From Oryzias latipes (Eukaryota; Chordata; Actinopteri; Beloniformes; Adrianichthyidae): 64,000 bases of DNA. The stretch is taken from contig NC_019859.2 of NCBI RefSeq assembly GCF_002234675.1, forward strand, positions 37,048,598 to 37,112,597, in the 5' to 3' direction. The notes beneath the pieces were generated by a model. That model had not been told where the DNA came from. It made no database searches and saw only the letters and a program-made list of their open reading frames with translations. The translations under genes were made by a program, and so were the position numbers. Of this stretch, positions 55,201 to 64,000 are shown piece after piece (within the stretch, counting starts at the first letter, position 1; every line of letters begins with the position of its first letter).

Positions 55201-58200
55201 CCCAGTGGGGGTCCTTAGGCAAGGCCCTTAACACTACTGCCTCCCGAGCGCGGTTCAGCTGCAGCTCACCGCTCCCCCAGGGGATGGGTCAAATGCGGAG
55301 AAGAATTTCCCCATTGAGGGATGAATACAGTATAAATTTATTTTTATTCATTTTTTTATTTTAACCCTCACTAAACGATTCTGCAAGTCGTCCCACTTTC
55401 AAAAGGTCATAGAGCTCTGTAATGATGATTGTAGATCCACTTCAACTGTCTAACTGGAGCTCTCTGATCTCCATGTAACTGAATTCAATCATCTCAGTGA
55501 ATGAGTCAAGAATTGAGAAGAATGCATGTCCAGAGGATGTCAGGCCAGAGACAAAAAGCAGTGAGTCATCAGCATAGAGTGAAACTCACACATCTCTTTG
55601 GTTTTCTACGGCAAACCAAAGAGGACTAAAAGGACAGCTCTGTTTGTAGGTCAATGCAGATGAAAAATACGAGAGTTCAACCTTTACAAAGGTCTGAGGC
55701 GGGGCTAAAACGTCCTGAGTATTTTGCCCATGTCTGTAATGTAAAGGAAAGCCAGTCGCACTCCACCCCATCAAATGCATGCAGCACTTACATTTGTGAT
55801 GAGAGGGCTTGAGATCATGGTTCCATTGTTGCTGTCCACTAAATGATGCCCCACAGGGGGGTAGACACTAACCACTGGCTTTTCCTGTGGGAATTGCTGT
55901 GGCAGCAAACTGGAAAACAAAGGACAAAAGGCAGACATGTTCATTTGTTAGAAAAGCTCCAAGCGTGCGCCCCGTCGCTAGCGCCTCATGTTTAAATCTT
56001 CTAAAGCTGAGCCGCACAACCATTGAGGCAGTAAACAGATCCATCAGAACCAAATTAAAAAACTGGTTCTGTCCCTTTATCACACCAAACGCGATTCACT
56101 CGGCAAATTCGCCTTGGCCGCCTCTCCTTTGCCACGTGACGAATTCTGTGTTCGGCGCCTTACCAAAAATGTGTTCCTAAGCTTCCCACTGTGGCCACAT
56201 GTGGGAGGAGCTACCAGCTATTGTTTTTGGCCTGATAGCTACGTGGAGCGTTGTCTGTGTTTATTTCATTTAAACTGCATGGAAAATGGTAAATAGTAAA
56301 CGGCGTATACTTATATAGCACTTCTCTACCTTTGTTGAAGGCCCAAAGCGCTCTACATTCACACACTGGTGGCGGCTCCGCTGCCGAACACAGGCGCCAA
56401 CCTCCCACCAGAGGCAAGGTGGGGTTCAGAGTCTTGCCCAAGGACACTTTGACACATGGGCAGGCAAGGTTCGAGGAATCGAACCTGCAATCTTCCAATC
56501 GGAGATTGACCGCCCTACCACGGCCACCCCTGATCACGTTAATTGATTATGAAGAGCTCTTCACAAACATGGGTGATCGCGTCTCCGTGTCTGGGATCAT
56601 TCAGATTCTCCACGTTCGGTGAGCTTCTCTCCCGCTGCTGCGTCTGAAAGACGGCCGCTTCTACCGTGTTTCCATCTCTCTGCCTGAGTTTAAAGGCTTG
56701 CTGTCCCGCATTAAGCCAAGAGGGAAAAATAAAAACAAAATAAAATCAGGGGACTTATTTTTTATTTCGCCTCGATGAAAATAAGACAAATATAAAGTTC
56801 AGGAGGCCCGAACAGGCTGGCTCCCCATCCCGCAGCGGCTCCCTGTCTGGCCACCAGCTCGCCTCATAGGCCATTAGTGAGATCCATTTGCCCCATCGGC
56901 CTTGTGACAGACCGTCTAGGGTGTACCGGCCTCCCCCAACAAGCTGAGATAGGTTCCTGAAACCCCACCGAAAGACCGGGTTTGGAAAATGGATGGAAGT
57001 TCAGGAGAACTATGGATGGATCCACTATACTGGATGTGTTTTCTACCCGCTGTCGCTAAAACCGTTGCGTACCCAAAGTTGAGACCCTTGTCGGATGCAG
57101 CCTCAAATCTGAGATGGAGCCGCTGCCAAACCTTCGCGCTGCGCCCGCCACTCGAATCACGCCACAGGACCTCAAATTGTGTCTGTACCATTGACTTGAA
57201 ACCGGCCACCTCCGCGGCGCAAAAGGCGTTTGGTGTGAACGCAGCTTGACAGTGCCGGCGAAGGAGGGAAAATATAAGCTTTTTAATGAACATTAAAAAG
57301 CTTAATTAGTAATAAAAACATCTACATAACCAGTGATATAAAACGAAACAAAGATGAAACTCCAATTAAGTATAATCATAACTTTTCTCAGTAAAAACCA
57401 AACTACAGCATTTTTACATTCTTTTTTTTAGATTTACTCAAAAAGTAAAAGCAATTCATGGAATTGAAGAATGAAGTTAGAACTGTAAGTAAAAGTGAAT
57501 TCAGCATTTCTTAATGAATGGTTTAAACCCAGCTCCTTGGAGAAAGACTAGCACCCCGTTGCATCTTCTTCCAGTTGTATTCTGACTACTTCTTTCTAAG
57601 CGTTGCTGTAAACTGGGTGAACTGCAGCTTCCATGTTTTGCTGATGACAGATTCCTATTTGCTGGCTTTGATCTGAACATGAAAGCAGAGCAGTCATCTG
57701 CCGTAGGGATGTCTGTGTCACGCATGTACTCACATGTTGACACTAATGGTGGAGTTGTTGACTGTGAACGGTATTCTGTACTCCACATCCTTCTGGATTT
57801 CTGCCACACTGTGGACAAAAGAATACAAATGTTGCTCTTCAATCTTGATTAATTATCCACATTTGGATCAGTGAGGAAAAACTGTACAAACGACTTAAAC
57901 TCCTAAAGAAAGAAAACTGTTCCTATTGTTGGTGTAAGATTTCTAAAAGGTTTAGAAAGTGTCTTAAAAAAGGACAGAAACTTTCCTCCAGACAGATCAA
58001 TTATGATCATTATTAAAGATCAGAGACAGTATAACTCAAGAAGCTGGGAAGCTTTTTTCCTAAATAATACTTATGGAAGGAAGGATCTGGAAAGCCTTTT
58101 ATCAGCTCCTTTAAACATCTTTCATTTGATGCTGAAACAGATTTGATTTCTGTCCTCATGAGGACCATGACGTTGTATTTCCAACACTTAAACGCACACA

Positions 58201-59349
58201 TGGAATCATGGGTGGAGCTTCTAGAAGGATCAACAGGAAACTATCAGTCATGTTACAGATTCAGAGGTTATTCTGAGACTTCACTCTCAGAGAAATGAAC
58301 GTGTGATTTTACGTTACAGGAGAGACTTGGAGCGTGTTTCTGAGCTGCTGCTGTGTGGTTTTTACCCGTCACACATGCGTTGCACATGCTTTAACGGTAG
58401 AACAAGCATGCATTACACCACATTTATCTGAGAAACGCTGCAGAACTAACATGGGATTGTGCAGATTCCCAGCACAGTGTGACCACATTGAAATGATTAT
58501 GTACAGATGTTTACATTTCAGAACAACAAAGAGCAGACTAAACTACAGAGAGGTGTGTTTCTAGGGGCAGTTATTGAGTGTTGAAAAGATGCTCCCTGTG
58601 CCGACAACACTCTAGTAAACAAAAGCTAAGACTTTAATCCGGAACAACAAGATCCCCCTTCAGACTCCACGTGTGACCAAGAGTGGATCGATCCCAGATC
58701 CGGTCACGCCGCTGCAGCATGTCCAGTCCCATAACTTAAGATAATTAGACATTAAATCAAAGATTAGTTGAACCGGAGTGGAAGGAAGAGAATTTATATA
58801 ATATATAATAATTTAATCATTTTATTACATGACTTATCATCCAGTTCATAACTTTTATCACATATTTACGCCTTATTAACACAGTTTCAGGTCATTAAAT
58901 CCCCAAACACATCACATGGAAAAGGTGAATTACGTCCTAATCATGTAAAATAGACATATCCTGTCGAATGACCAAGGTTGGTATTCCCCCTTCTGCTGAT
59001 TGACAGCTGTCCTTCTGGTTTAAAGAGTGTTTATAAGTTCATTATTTTAGCAATTGCCCGGAACGTGACTAATGTGGAACGGTCTCCGTCCAACCACAGC
59101 TTTCATGTAGATCCAGAGACCAGTCTGGCCTTTGTTTCTGGTGTTTTGGACCCTAACAGCGAAAGCAGAAACATGACGAAAACATTCGACCACCGTTGTT
59201 CTGGACCCGGAGGAAGGCTGGACTCTGGACGGTTCGGGTTACCTGGGGTGAGCGGCTTTGAGGGACTCGACCTGCCGCTGTCTCTGCTGCTGCAGGCTGC
59301 TCACCGGCAGCGGCCCGGAGCCTTTGGACGCGGAGAAAAGCCAGTTCAT
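49213..59349 (-). CDS. vps37a: VPS37A, ESCRT-I subunit, eleven coding exons
   Basis: Exons are 59349-59243, 57808-57734, 55909-55792, 52941-52838, 52735-52504, 51518-51448, 51283-51156, 51052-50994, 50918-50850, 49508-49365 and 49293-49213. All junctions are GT-AG and in phase: 1188 nt, 395 aa, against 397 in human. MNWLFSASK opens it; SLQQQRQRQVESLK, VAEIQKDVEYRIPF, LLPQQFPQEKPVVSVYPP and MHSDLGKVIQSLLDEFW (residues 18-120) form the UEV-like domain, without a catalytic cysteine motif. A Pro-rich linker (136-212) leads to the mod(r) domain: DVLLEFFVRLPQFKQ, YEQLTQMK, LQARLKVAAHQAEEES, IEIDEFLTSFMEKR and RRAKEEKLQQ. VPS37 forms the ESCRT-I stalk with TSG101, VPS28 and MVB12/UBAP1, sorting ubiquitinated cargo into multivesicular bodies. 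Exon 5 begins at a tandem CAGCAG acceptor, making Ser136 optional. Several transposons lie in its introns. Confidence 0.95.
49582..49753. mobile_element. hAT MITE, 172 bp, with perfect 8-bp target duplication
   Basis: Ends CAGAGGTGGACACTGAGG and ATTGCCCACCCCTG are imperfect inverted repeats. ATCTACGG flanks both sides exactly (49574-49581 and 49754-49761). It sits 74 bp upstream of the vps37a exon 10 acceptor. Confidence 0.9.
49990..50250 (+). pseudogene. Tc1/mariner transposase C-terminal fragment
   Basis: Near 50070 a frame reads ENLWDVVEREISIMDVQQTN, then LQQL and a stop. Later frames give MSTWTKRL and PRIKAVLKVKG, the usual C-terminal end of mariner/Tc1 transposases. Only this fragment remains. 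50.26-50.84 kb, the rest of the intron, is unrecognised. Confidence 0.65.
51877..52485. mobile_element. MITE of about 0.6 kb abutting vps37a exon 5
   Basis: The left end (TTAAAGTCCCGTTCTGATC) and the reverse of the right end (TTTAGACCCACTCCCATG) are imperfect inverted repeats. AACGTCCTCCTCCATCATGAG and neighbours recur at 22.23-22.32 kb in an nsmce1 intron. The right border lies about 20 bp from the exon 5 donor (52503). Confidence 0.55.
52990..53390. mobile_element. Truncated hAT copy, same family as 1517-2327
   Basis: Begins CAGGGTTTTTCAACC then TTTTCTGAGCCACGGCACAC and contains CCCAATGCATCATGGGAG, all in the order of the 1517 copy. The right half including the second inverted repeat is missing. 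It lies in vps37a intron 3. Confidence 0.7.
54581..54776 (-). repeat. Dispersed repeat, copy 2
   Basis: Reverse complement of the 290-470 repeat with the same block order; unclassified. It lies in vps37a intron 3. The neighbouring intron sequence at 53.8-54.5 and 54.8-55.05 kb shows nothing recognisable. Confidence 0.6.
55073..55345 (+). mobile_element. tRNA-derived SINE, family B
   Basis: The head GGTGGCTCGGTTGGTAAGG (A box) and GGGTTCGATTCC (B box) is followed by a body with CTTAGGCAAGGCCCTTAAC and GGGTCAAATGCGGAGAAG, ending in AT-rich text. It differs in body from the other SINEs in this window. It lies in vps37a intron 3. Confidence 0.8.
56303..56532 (-). mobile_element. tRNA-derived SINE, family A copy 2
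   Basis: Minus-strand copy of the 10737 SINE. Plus-strand text shows GGCCCAAAGCGCTCTAC, CACACTGGTGGCGGCTCCGC, TTGCCCAAGGACACTTTG and a B-box complement GGAATCGAACC. It lies in vps37a intron 2 (between exons at 57734 and 55909). Confidence 0.75.
56780..57000. repeat. Partial SINE/LINE tail
   Basis: CTTGTGACAGACCGTCTAGG, GGTGTACCGGCC and GCTGAGATAGGTTCC match the common fish retroposon body, and AAAATGGATGGA the tail. The head is missing. It lies in vps37a intron 2. Confidence 0.5.
57300..59242. other. vps37a intron 1 and flanks, nothing recognised besides exon 2
   Basis: Only the exon at 57734-57808 stands out. The remainder, AT-rich near 58.79-58.83 kb, shows no gene, RNA or clear repeat. 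Confidence 0.4.
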
Positions 59350-59672
59350 TCTCTGCGGGGGGAGCCGCGGGCTGAGACGGGGAGCGGCGCGTGAAGGCCG
59401 GCGGCGCAGTCAGCATGAGCGCGCGCGCTGAGGATGTGTGATGCTAACTCCTGTTAGCAGGCTGAGCGGCGTCGGCGTTCCCACCAAGCTTTCTACTTTC
59501 TCTTTACGTTCGAGAGTCTGCCGGCATGACCTGCTCTAAGAACAAACACGTCACTTCCTGTGTGTCTCCTGACCGTTTACGACAACGACGTTGTTGATAT
59601 TCATAGAAAAGGAGAGTTTAGCTTAAATAGCAGCTTGGCCAACTTATTTACGTCTCACGCCTGACAGGAAAT

Positions 59673-59694
59673 TGACGTAAAACGTCATTTCCGG
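59673..59694. promoter_or_regulatory. CRE-like palindrome plus ETS-like site upstream of vps37a
   Basis: TGACGTAAAACGTCA (59673-59687) is a perfect 15-nt palindrome of two CRE half-sites spaced by AAA. It is followed by TTTCCGG, an ETS-type core. It lies about 325 bp upstream of the vps37a start codon, past the CpG-rich 59240-59480 segment. It could serve vps37a or an unseen divergent transcript. Function is inference. Confidence 0.4.
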
Positions 59695-60109
59695 TTTGAT
59701 CGATTTCTTTTTCAAAATAAAATCCTCTTGAGTGCGGTTCGTGTAAAGCAGCAGTGTGTTATAGGTTATGTATGTTAATCTATTTGTTCAGTCCAGCATC
59801 ATTATTTGCCCCAGTGCCCTTCCTGTGATGAAAGTGTGTCATAGGGCAAATTCATGAACTTCCTCTGTATCAATAAAGTAGTTTTCATGATACCTTGACA
59901 GATGGTAATCGATTGAATTATAACAACTAACTGCATTGTTATGGGACCCCACCCCCCATTGAAAATATAGTCTATATATCATTCATTCCTTTGTTGGCTG
60001 ATAAAAAAATATGCAACTGCAATGTGGCTGATGGTCTTTAATGACTTTTGTGATCAAACTCTACGGTTTTTATTGATCACATGAACTGGTGTCACTCGTG
60101 GTGTAAATT

Positions 60110-60338
60110 GCATTTACTTATAGAGCTTTTCTACCTACAAGGCCCAAAGTGCTTTACAGTCACACACTGGTGGCGGCTCCGCTGCTGAGCACAGGCGCCC
60201 GCCTACCACCAGAGGCAAGGTGTCGTCAGTGTCTTGCCCAAGGATGCATTGCCTCATGGGCGTGCAAGGCGGGAATTGAACCTGCAATATTTTGATCATG
60301 GGTCGACCGCTCTACCGCTGCACCACAGCCACCCTATC
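60110..60338 (-). mobile_element. tRNA-derived SINE, family A copy 3
   Basis: Minus-strand copy with GGCCCAAAGTGCTTTACAG, CACACTGGTGGCGGCTCCGC, TTGCCCAAGGATGCATTG and the B-box complement GGGAATTGAACC. It lies upstream of the vps37a start in otherwise gene-free sequence. Confidence 0.75.
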
Positions 60339-60734
60339 TGTTACGCCCCCTTTGTGTCTAGGGGCACCGAGGCGGCATAACATAAAAAAAGTAAAGTTTT
60401 CGGCTAATAAGTTGACTGCAACACAAAACACCAAACGAATGTCTCCATAAAAATATGACAAATTTATTTACAAATAAACAACCAACAAGAACTAAAAGTG
60501 AAGCTTAAAGGCTTCAGGGTGAACCAAGGACAAAATAACAAACAAAACCCCAACTAACTGAAACATGTAACCTTACCTGTACAAAGGAAAAGGAAAATAA
60601 AGACAAACACTAACCTCCTTAACCGAACAAAAACAGGAGAAAACATGTACTAAAGAAAATGGCAGTTCACCCCTACAGCTTCACTTAACAAATAACTATA
60701 AACCAAAAGATTAATCACAGTGTCCATCCAGGGG

Positions 60735-61130
60735 GGTTTTCCAGGAAGCATGTTTAAACTAGCCTGACATTAAGCCTGAACTCTGGCTGAAATCCGCCTG
60801 AACTTGCTTACTCTGGGTATGTCTGTTCCAACAGACCGGATATGAGTTAGTGTAATTACGCTCCACTTGGTAACCCTGGGTTAATGCTCGTGCACAGCAG
60901 GTACATAAAGACATTCTCAATGGATCGCCGATTTCTGGAGTCACCATGGAAACGCGTGGAGAAAAAAAAGAGAGCGATTTACTTTCGATTTTAGTGACGG
61001 CGTATGAAGATTATAAGACCATCAATAAAGTAACACGGCTGCATCCTCAGCAAAAGAAAGAGTTTCTGCTTGGAGAAAAAGAACAAAGTAAACGCACGAG
61101 TTTCTATCTCATTTCTATTTTCATTGTGAC
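60735..61130 (+). mobile_element. PIF/Harbinger-like fragment
   Basis: CTTGGTAACCCTGGGTTAATG and the frame METRGEKKESDLL ... LVTAYEDYKTINK resemble the N-terminal part of the Myb/SANT-like protein of fish Harbinger elements. The frame is cut after 67 codons. A possible far end lies at 62190-62300 (GGTTGCTATGGCAACTTGAC). Assignment is tentative. 60345-60730, just left of it, begins TGTTACGCCCCC and may be an LTR relic, unproven. Confidence 0.4.
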
Positions 61131-61145
61131 GCACACACACACAGA

Positions 61146-61300
<155 letters not shown>

Positions 61301-61309
61301 CGGGATTAC

Positions 61310-61615
61310 TTGAGTAGTGGTATTCTGGAGAAATAGCAGGGACTCTGAGAAGAACTGGAGAAAGCCTGGAAAGTGAAGGTGACAGTGGTGGTAATTGGAG
61401 CACTGGGGGCATTAACCCCCAAGCTGGAGGAGTGGCTACAACAGATACCTGGAAAGACCTCAGACCTCTCAGTCCAGACAAGAACAGGAACAGCTAAGAG
61501 ACTGCAGGACCCTCAAGCTCCCAGGCCTCTGGTAGAGGACCCCAGCTTGGAGGAGAAACCACCACGGAGGGGGGAGAGGGGCGTTTTTTATATATATCCA
61601 GAACCATCCAACAAT
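61310..61615 (+). pseudogene. Non-LTR retrotransposon (LINE) C-terminal fragment
   Basis: The frame from 61373 reads [20 protein letters not shown] followed by QIPGKTSDLSVQ and GTAKRL. This resembles the C-terminal tail found after the reverse transcriptase in some fish and invertebrate LINEs. No reverse transcriptase domain is present, so it is a 3' truncated relic beside the (TA)n tract. Confidence 0.5.
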
Positions 61616-62354
61616 GTTCATATATGAAACAAAACAGACTCTAATCATTTATCCATATACTATATCTCTGAATTAGTCATTGCACAGGACATGACATCAT
61701 CCTCTCCCTCCCTCTCACTCATGGTGCAAAAAGAATTAAACATAACAGGACAAATTACTAGACAAAACAGTAAAACAGCTAAACAACTAAACACATTTGG
61801 TCAATAACCCACACTTGGACCCAAATCCGTCCAGACAGGCAAAGTGAATGGTATCCCACAATCCCTTGTGGTGCCGATCTAACAGCAGCACCAAAGTTAC
61901 ACCTAGTTAATTGAATTAATTTGAATAAAAGGAAAATAATTGTCCGATAACTACGTGTTTTTTTTTAACTGACTGAACTAAAAAAAATGATTTATCTTAA
62001 CTGAAGCAAATAATGAAGTTAGATCAAAGTATAAAGTTTCTCTTTCCAACATCCATATGTGGTCTTATCAGCCTCTCATGGTGGAAAAAGTATTATCTGA
62101 GCTTCTTCATCCACTAAATCATCTTCAAATGGACACGCCATGCTGCTTCACCTCTCTGAAAACAAACTAACCTTCAACTAAACCTGCTCCAGACCAGGTT
62201 ATGTTCAGAGCATGGGTTGCTATGGCAACTTGACCTACCCTGAAACATACCTCCATTTCTGGAACCGAAAACTGAGGTTATCAACTTCCTTAGCCTCAAA
62301 CTTACTGTTGGACACACACACTAATACACACACACACTCTTAATACACGTACAC

Positions 62355-62720
62355 CAGCGGTGTCAAACATAAGGCCCGTGGGCCGTATCCGGCCCGTCAG
62401 ATGGTTCAATCTGGCTCAGTCATGAAGAGTAAAAATTATAAGAATGTTTAAAAAAACAAGCACGTTTCTAGTCCATTCCTGTGGCGAGTTATGATTTTTT
62501 AAAGAAATAACCGAAATGCGCATTTCCGCCCCTAGGGGGAGCAAAGGCTGAGCAAAACAGCTGAAAATGCATATCTTTGCATCTGCCAAAAGTGAAACCT
62601 AACGGCTCTGTTGTCTGAATAAGATGTAGTGTGGTTCCCCACAAGCCCCACTGCTGTTACATTGTTACAAGAATGATCAGTAGTCACACACTAATAACCA
62701 AAATGAGTTTGACACCCCTC
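62355..62720. mobile_element. hAT MITE, 366 bp, with perfect 8-bp target duplication
   Basis: Ends CAGCGGTGTCAAACATAAGG and GAGTTTGACACCCCTC are inverted repeats, followed by GGCCCGTGGGCCGTATCCGG. ACGTACAC lies exactly on both sides (62347-62354 and 62721-62728). This is the widespread GTGTCAAAC type of hAT MITE. Confidence 0.9.
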
Positions 62721-63043
62721 ACGTACACACTCCTAATACACAATCCTTCTAAACACACTATATAGCTGACAGTGGAGTTTTCTCAGTGAATCTAAATTAG
62801 ACTTCAAAATATTTTCCACATGTCATTGATGTTTTCAAAATGACTCAATCTCAATTTTGGGAGAAAAATCTGAATTTCATTTATTATGAACCTACAACAA
62901 CTGAATCAGAATCCAGGACTTGAGGTAGATGTGAACATTCCCAAGAACTGCAACACTGTTTAATCTGCGAAGGTTTAGTGATGCAGCAGAACAGAACTAC
63001 GACCCCCACTGACTTCATATTTTAATTTAGACAGAAGGCGGGA

Positions 63044-63259
63044 ACCACTCTGATCATATCCTCCTCGCCATTGTTCCACAGGAGAACAACGAACGATCAT
63101 CAATGGAAGGAAGCCTGTGACGTCAGTCACTACTTCCTCCCCGCTTCACGCTCAGAGGAGAATATCACGACTCTTCATCGTGGTTAGCGAGACCGATCAC
63201 TTTAGAAACGCATTTCTCAAGTTAGAAACTATAGAAATGATCCCTGAAAGTATAGTCTT
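63044..63259 (-). ncRNA. U3 small nucleolar RNA (box C/D, 216 nt)
   Basis: The minus strand starts AAGACTATACTTTCAGGGAT and continues CATTTCTATAGT, identical to the 5' domain of vertebrate U3 that pairs with pre-rRNA (boxes GAC and A). Further on, AACCACGATGAAGAG (box C' region), TCCTCTGAGCGTGAAG, CATTGATGATCGTTC (box C region), and the end ATCAGAGTGGT (box D region) follow in the right order. Length 216 matches the human 217. U3 guides early pre-18S rRNA cleavage in the SSU processome. The gene seems complete and has an snRNA-type upstream enhancer, so it may be active; a retro-copied pseudogene would usually lack this promoter. Confidence 0.95.
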
Positions 63260-63440
63260 AACGGAAGAGCGGGTTCCACCAGGGGGTAGTTTGAGGAACA
63301 ACCATTCTGACGTGCGGTTCCGTCATTTACCCCAGCACAACTAATGCCACTGGTTACCTTTACCTGGATCATACCTAAGGTTCTGATACTCAGAACAACT
63401 GCAATCCAACGGAATGTCATGTTTTAACACAGCACATTAC

Positions 63441-63484
63441 GACCCAGAATGCTTTGCGCGTCCCGGCACACATTGCATTTGCTT
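63441..63484 (-). promoter_or_regulatory. Distal sequence element of U3: ZNF143/Staf-like and octamer-like sites
   Basis: GACCCAGAATGCTTTGCG (63441-63458) fits the ZNF143/Staf motif core CCCAGAATGC. ATTTGCTT (63477-63484) is one base off the octamer ATTTGCAT. They lie about 182-225 bp upstream of the U3 start, where vertebrate snRNA-type genes carry such enhancers. I could not place a confident proximal element near -55. Confidence 0.65.
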
Positions 63485-64000
63485 TAGATGATAAAGTATG
63501 ATTTAAATGAGCTTAAACATCGATCTTTGTCTAGACCCACAAATAAATAAAATAAACTTATCATTTCGCCCCAAATGTAAAACCTAGTTTTGCTTTTCTT
63601 CCTTTTTTTTTTACAATTTTCCAGGGAAGCCGGTGTTCGCAATTTAACGGTCCTGAAGAAACAACGGCAGAGTAGAAGCGTTCCGGGCACAAAACTCCGA
63701 CTCAACGAGAAGGACAACACAAATATGAATGTATTCACAGTTCATAGAAACAGACCACGCTAAAGATTATTCACCGATATAGTTATACAAATGACTGGCC
63801 TTTATATTATTAATTATTATTGTTAATTCGTTATTTACTGACGAGGAAACGGGGGGAGCAGTTAGACTGAAGCAACACTAGAGGGCAGCCTTTCATGAAT
63901 CACCCACTTTGGCAGTTTTACTTCCTTTATAAAATAAGCCAAATGCGCTATTGCTATACTTTTTATTCCGAATTTTAGCGAACAAAATACAAAAATATAC
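63485..64000. other. Right edge, no gene recognised
   Basis: AT-rich sequence with only short open frames; any neighbouring gene lies beyond the window. Confidence 0.4.

Noticed and set aside
58978-59394. 138-codon plus-strand frame opposite vps37a exon 1
   Set aside because: It is the antisense shadow of the exon and CpG-rich promoter.
60345-60730. Possible solo LTR starting TGTTACGCCCCC
   Set aside because: I could not find a matching end with CA, a target duplication or a primer-binding site.

Overview
This is a vertebrate nuclear window, almost certainly from a teleost fish, probably a percomorph. The evidence is three split genes with GT-AG introns whose products align with calcyon, NSMCE1 and VPS37A, a decayed trace-amine receptor of fish type, a U3 snoRNA gene, and many teleost-style transposons (hAT, Tc1/mariner, piggyBac-like and Harbinger-like elements, tRNA-derived SINEs). 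I cannot name the species.

Layout. All three protein genes lie on the minus strand. caly runs from a CpG-rich first exon near 10.13-10.35 kb to its stop at 3192; four coding exons give 184 aa. nsmce1 has seven coding exons between 32231 and 15756 (247 aa). A possible non-coding first exon at 38.88 kb would place the 10-bp satellite in its first intron. vps37a has eleven coding exons between 59349 and 49213 (395 aa). Every exon junction of the three models is in phase. A plus-strand TAAR-like receptor pseudogene (14706-15709) ends tail-to-tail against nsmce1. A complete U3 snoRNA gene (63259 to 63044, minus) carries a ZNF143/Staf-like site and an octamer-like site about 180-225 bp upstream.

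Repeats dominate. Five tandem arrays cover about 16.4 kb, roughly a quarter of the window: an 11-bp array (5679-6399, a caly intron), a 19-bp array (17150-21312) and a CATC array (22636-23720) in nsmce1 introns, a 10-bp array (35025-38111), and a 28-bp array (39565-46960) between nsmce1 and vps37a. Because their units lack stop codons in some or all frames, they produce open frames of up to 1558 codons that are not genes. Transposons fill most remaining space, including nested insertions at 32.4-34.97 kb and 6.7-8.9 kb.

The three genes have unrelated jobs: neuronal endocytic trafficking, SMC5/6 DNA repair, and ESCRT-I sorting. Nothing suggests a co-regulated cluster. I see no sign of a previously undescribed multi-gene system. 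The most notable points are the higher-order structure of the satellites, a two-residue expansion in the NSMCE1 zinc-binding region, its short C-terminal tail, the U3 locus with its enhancer motifs, and the dated nested insertions.
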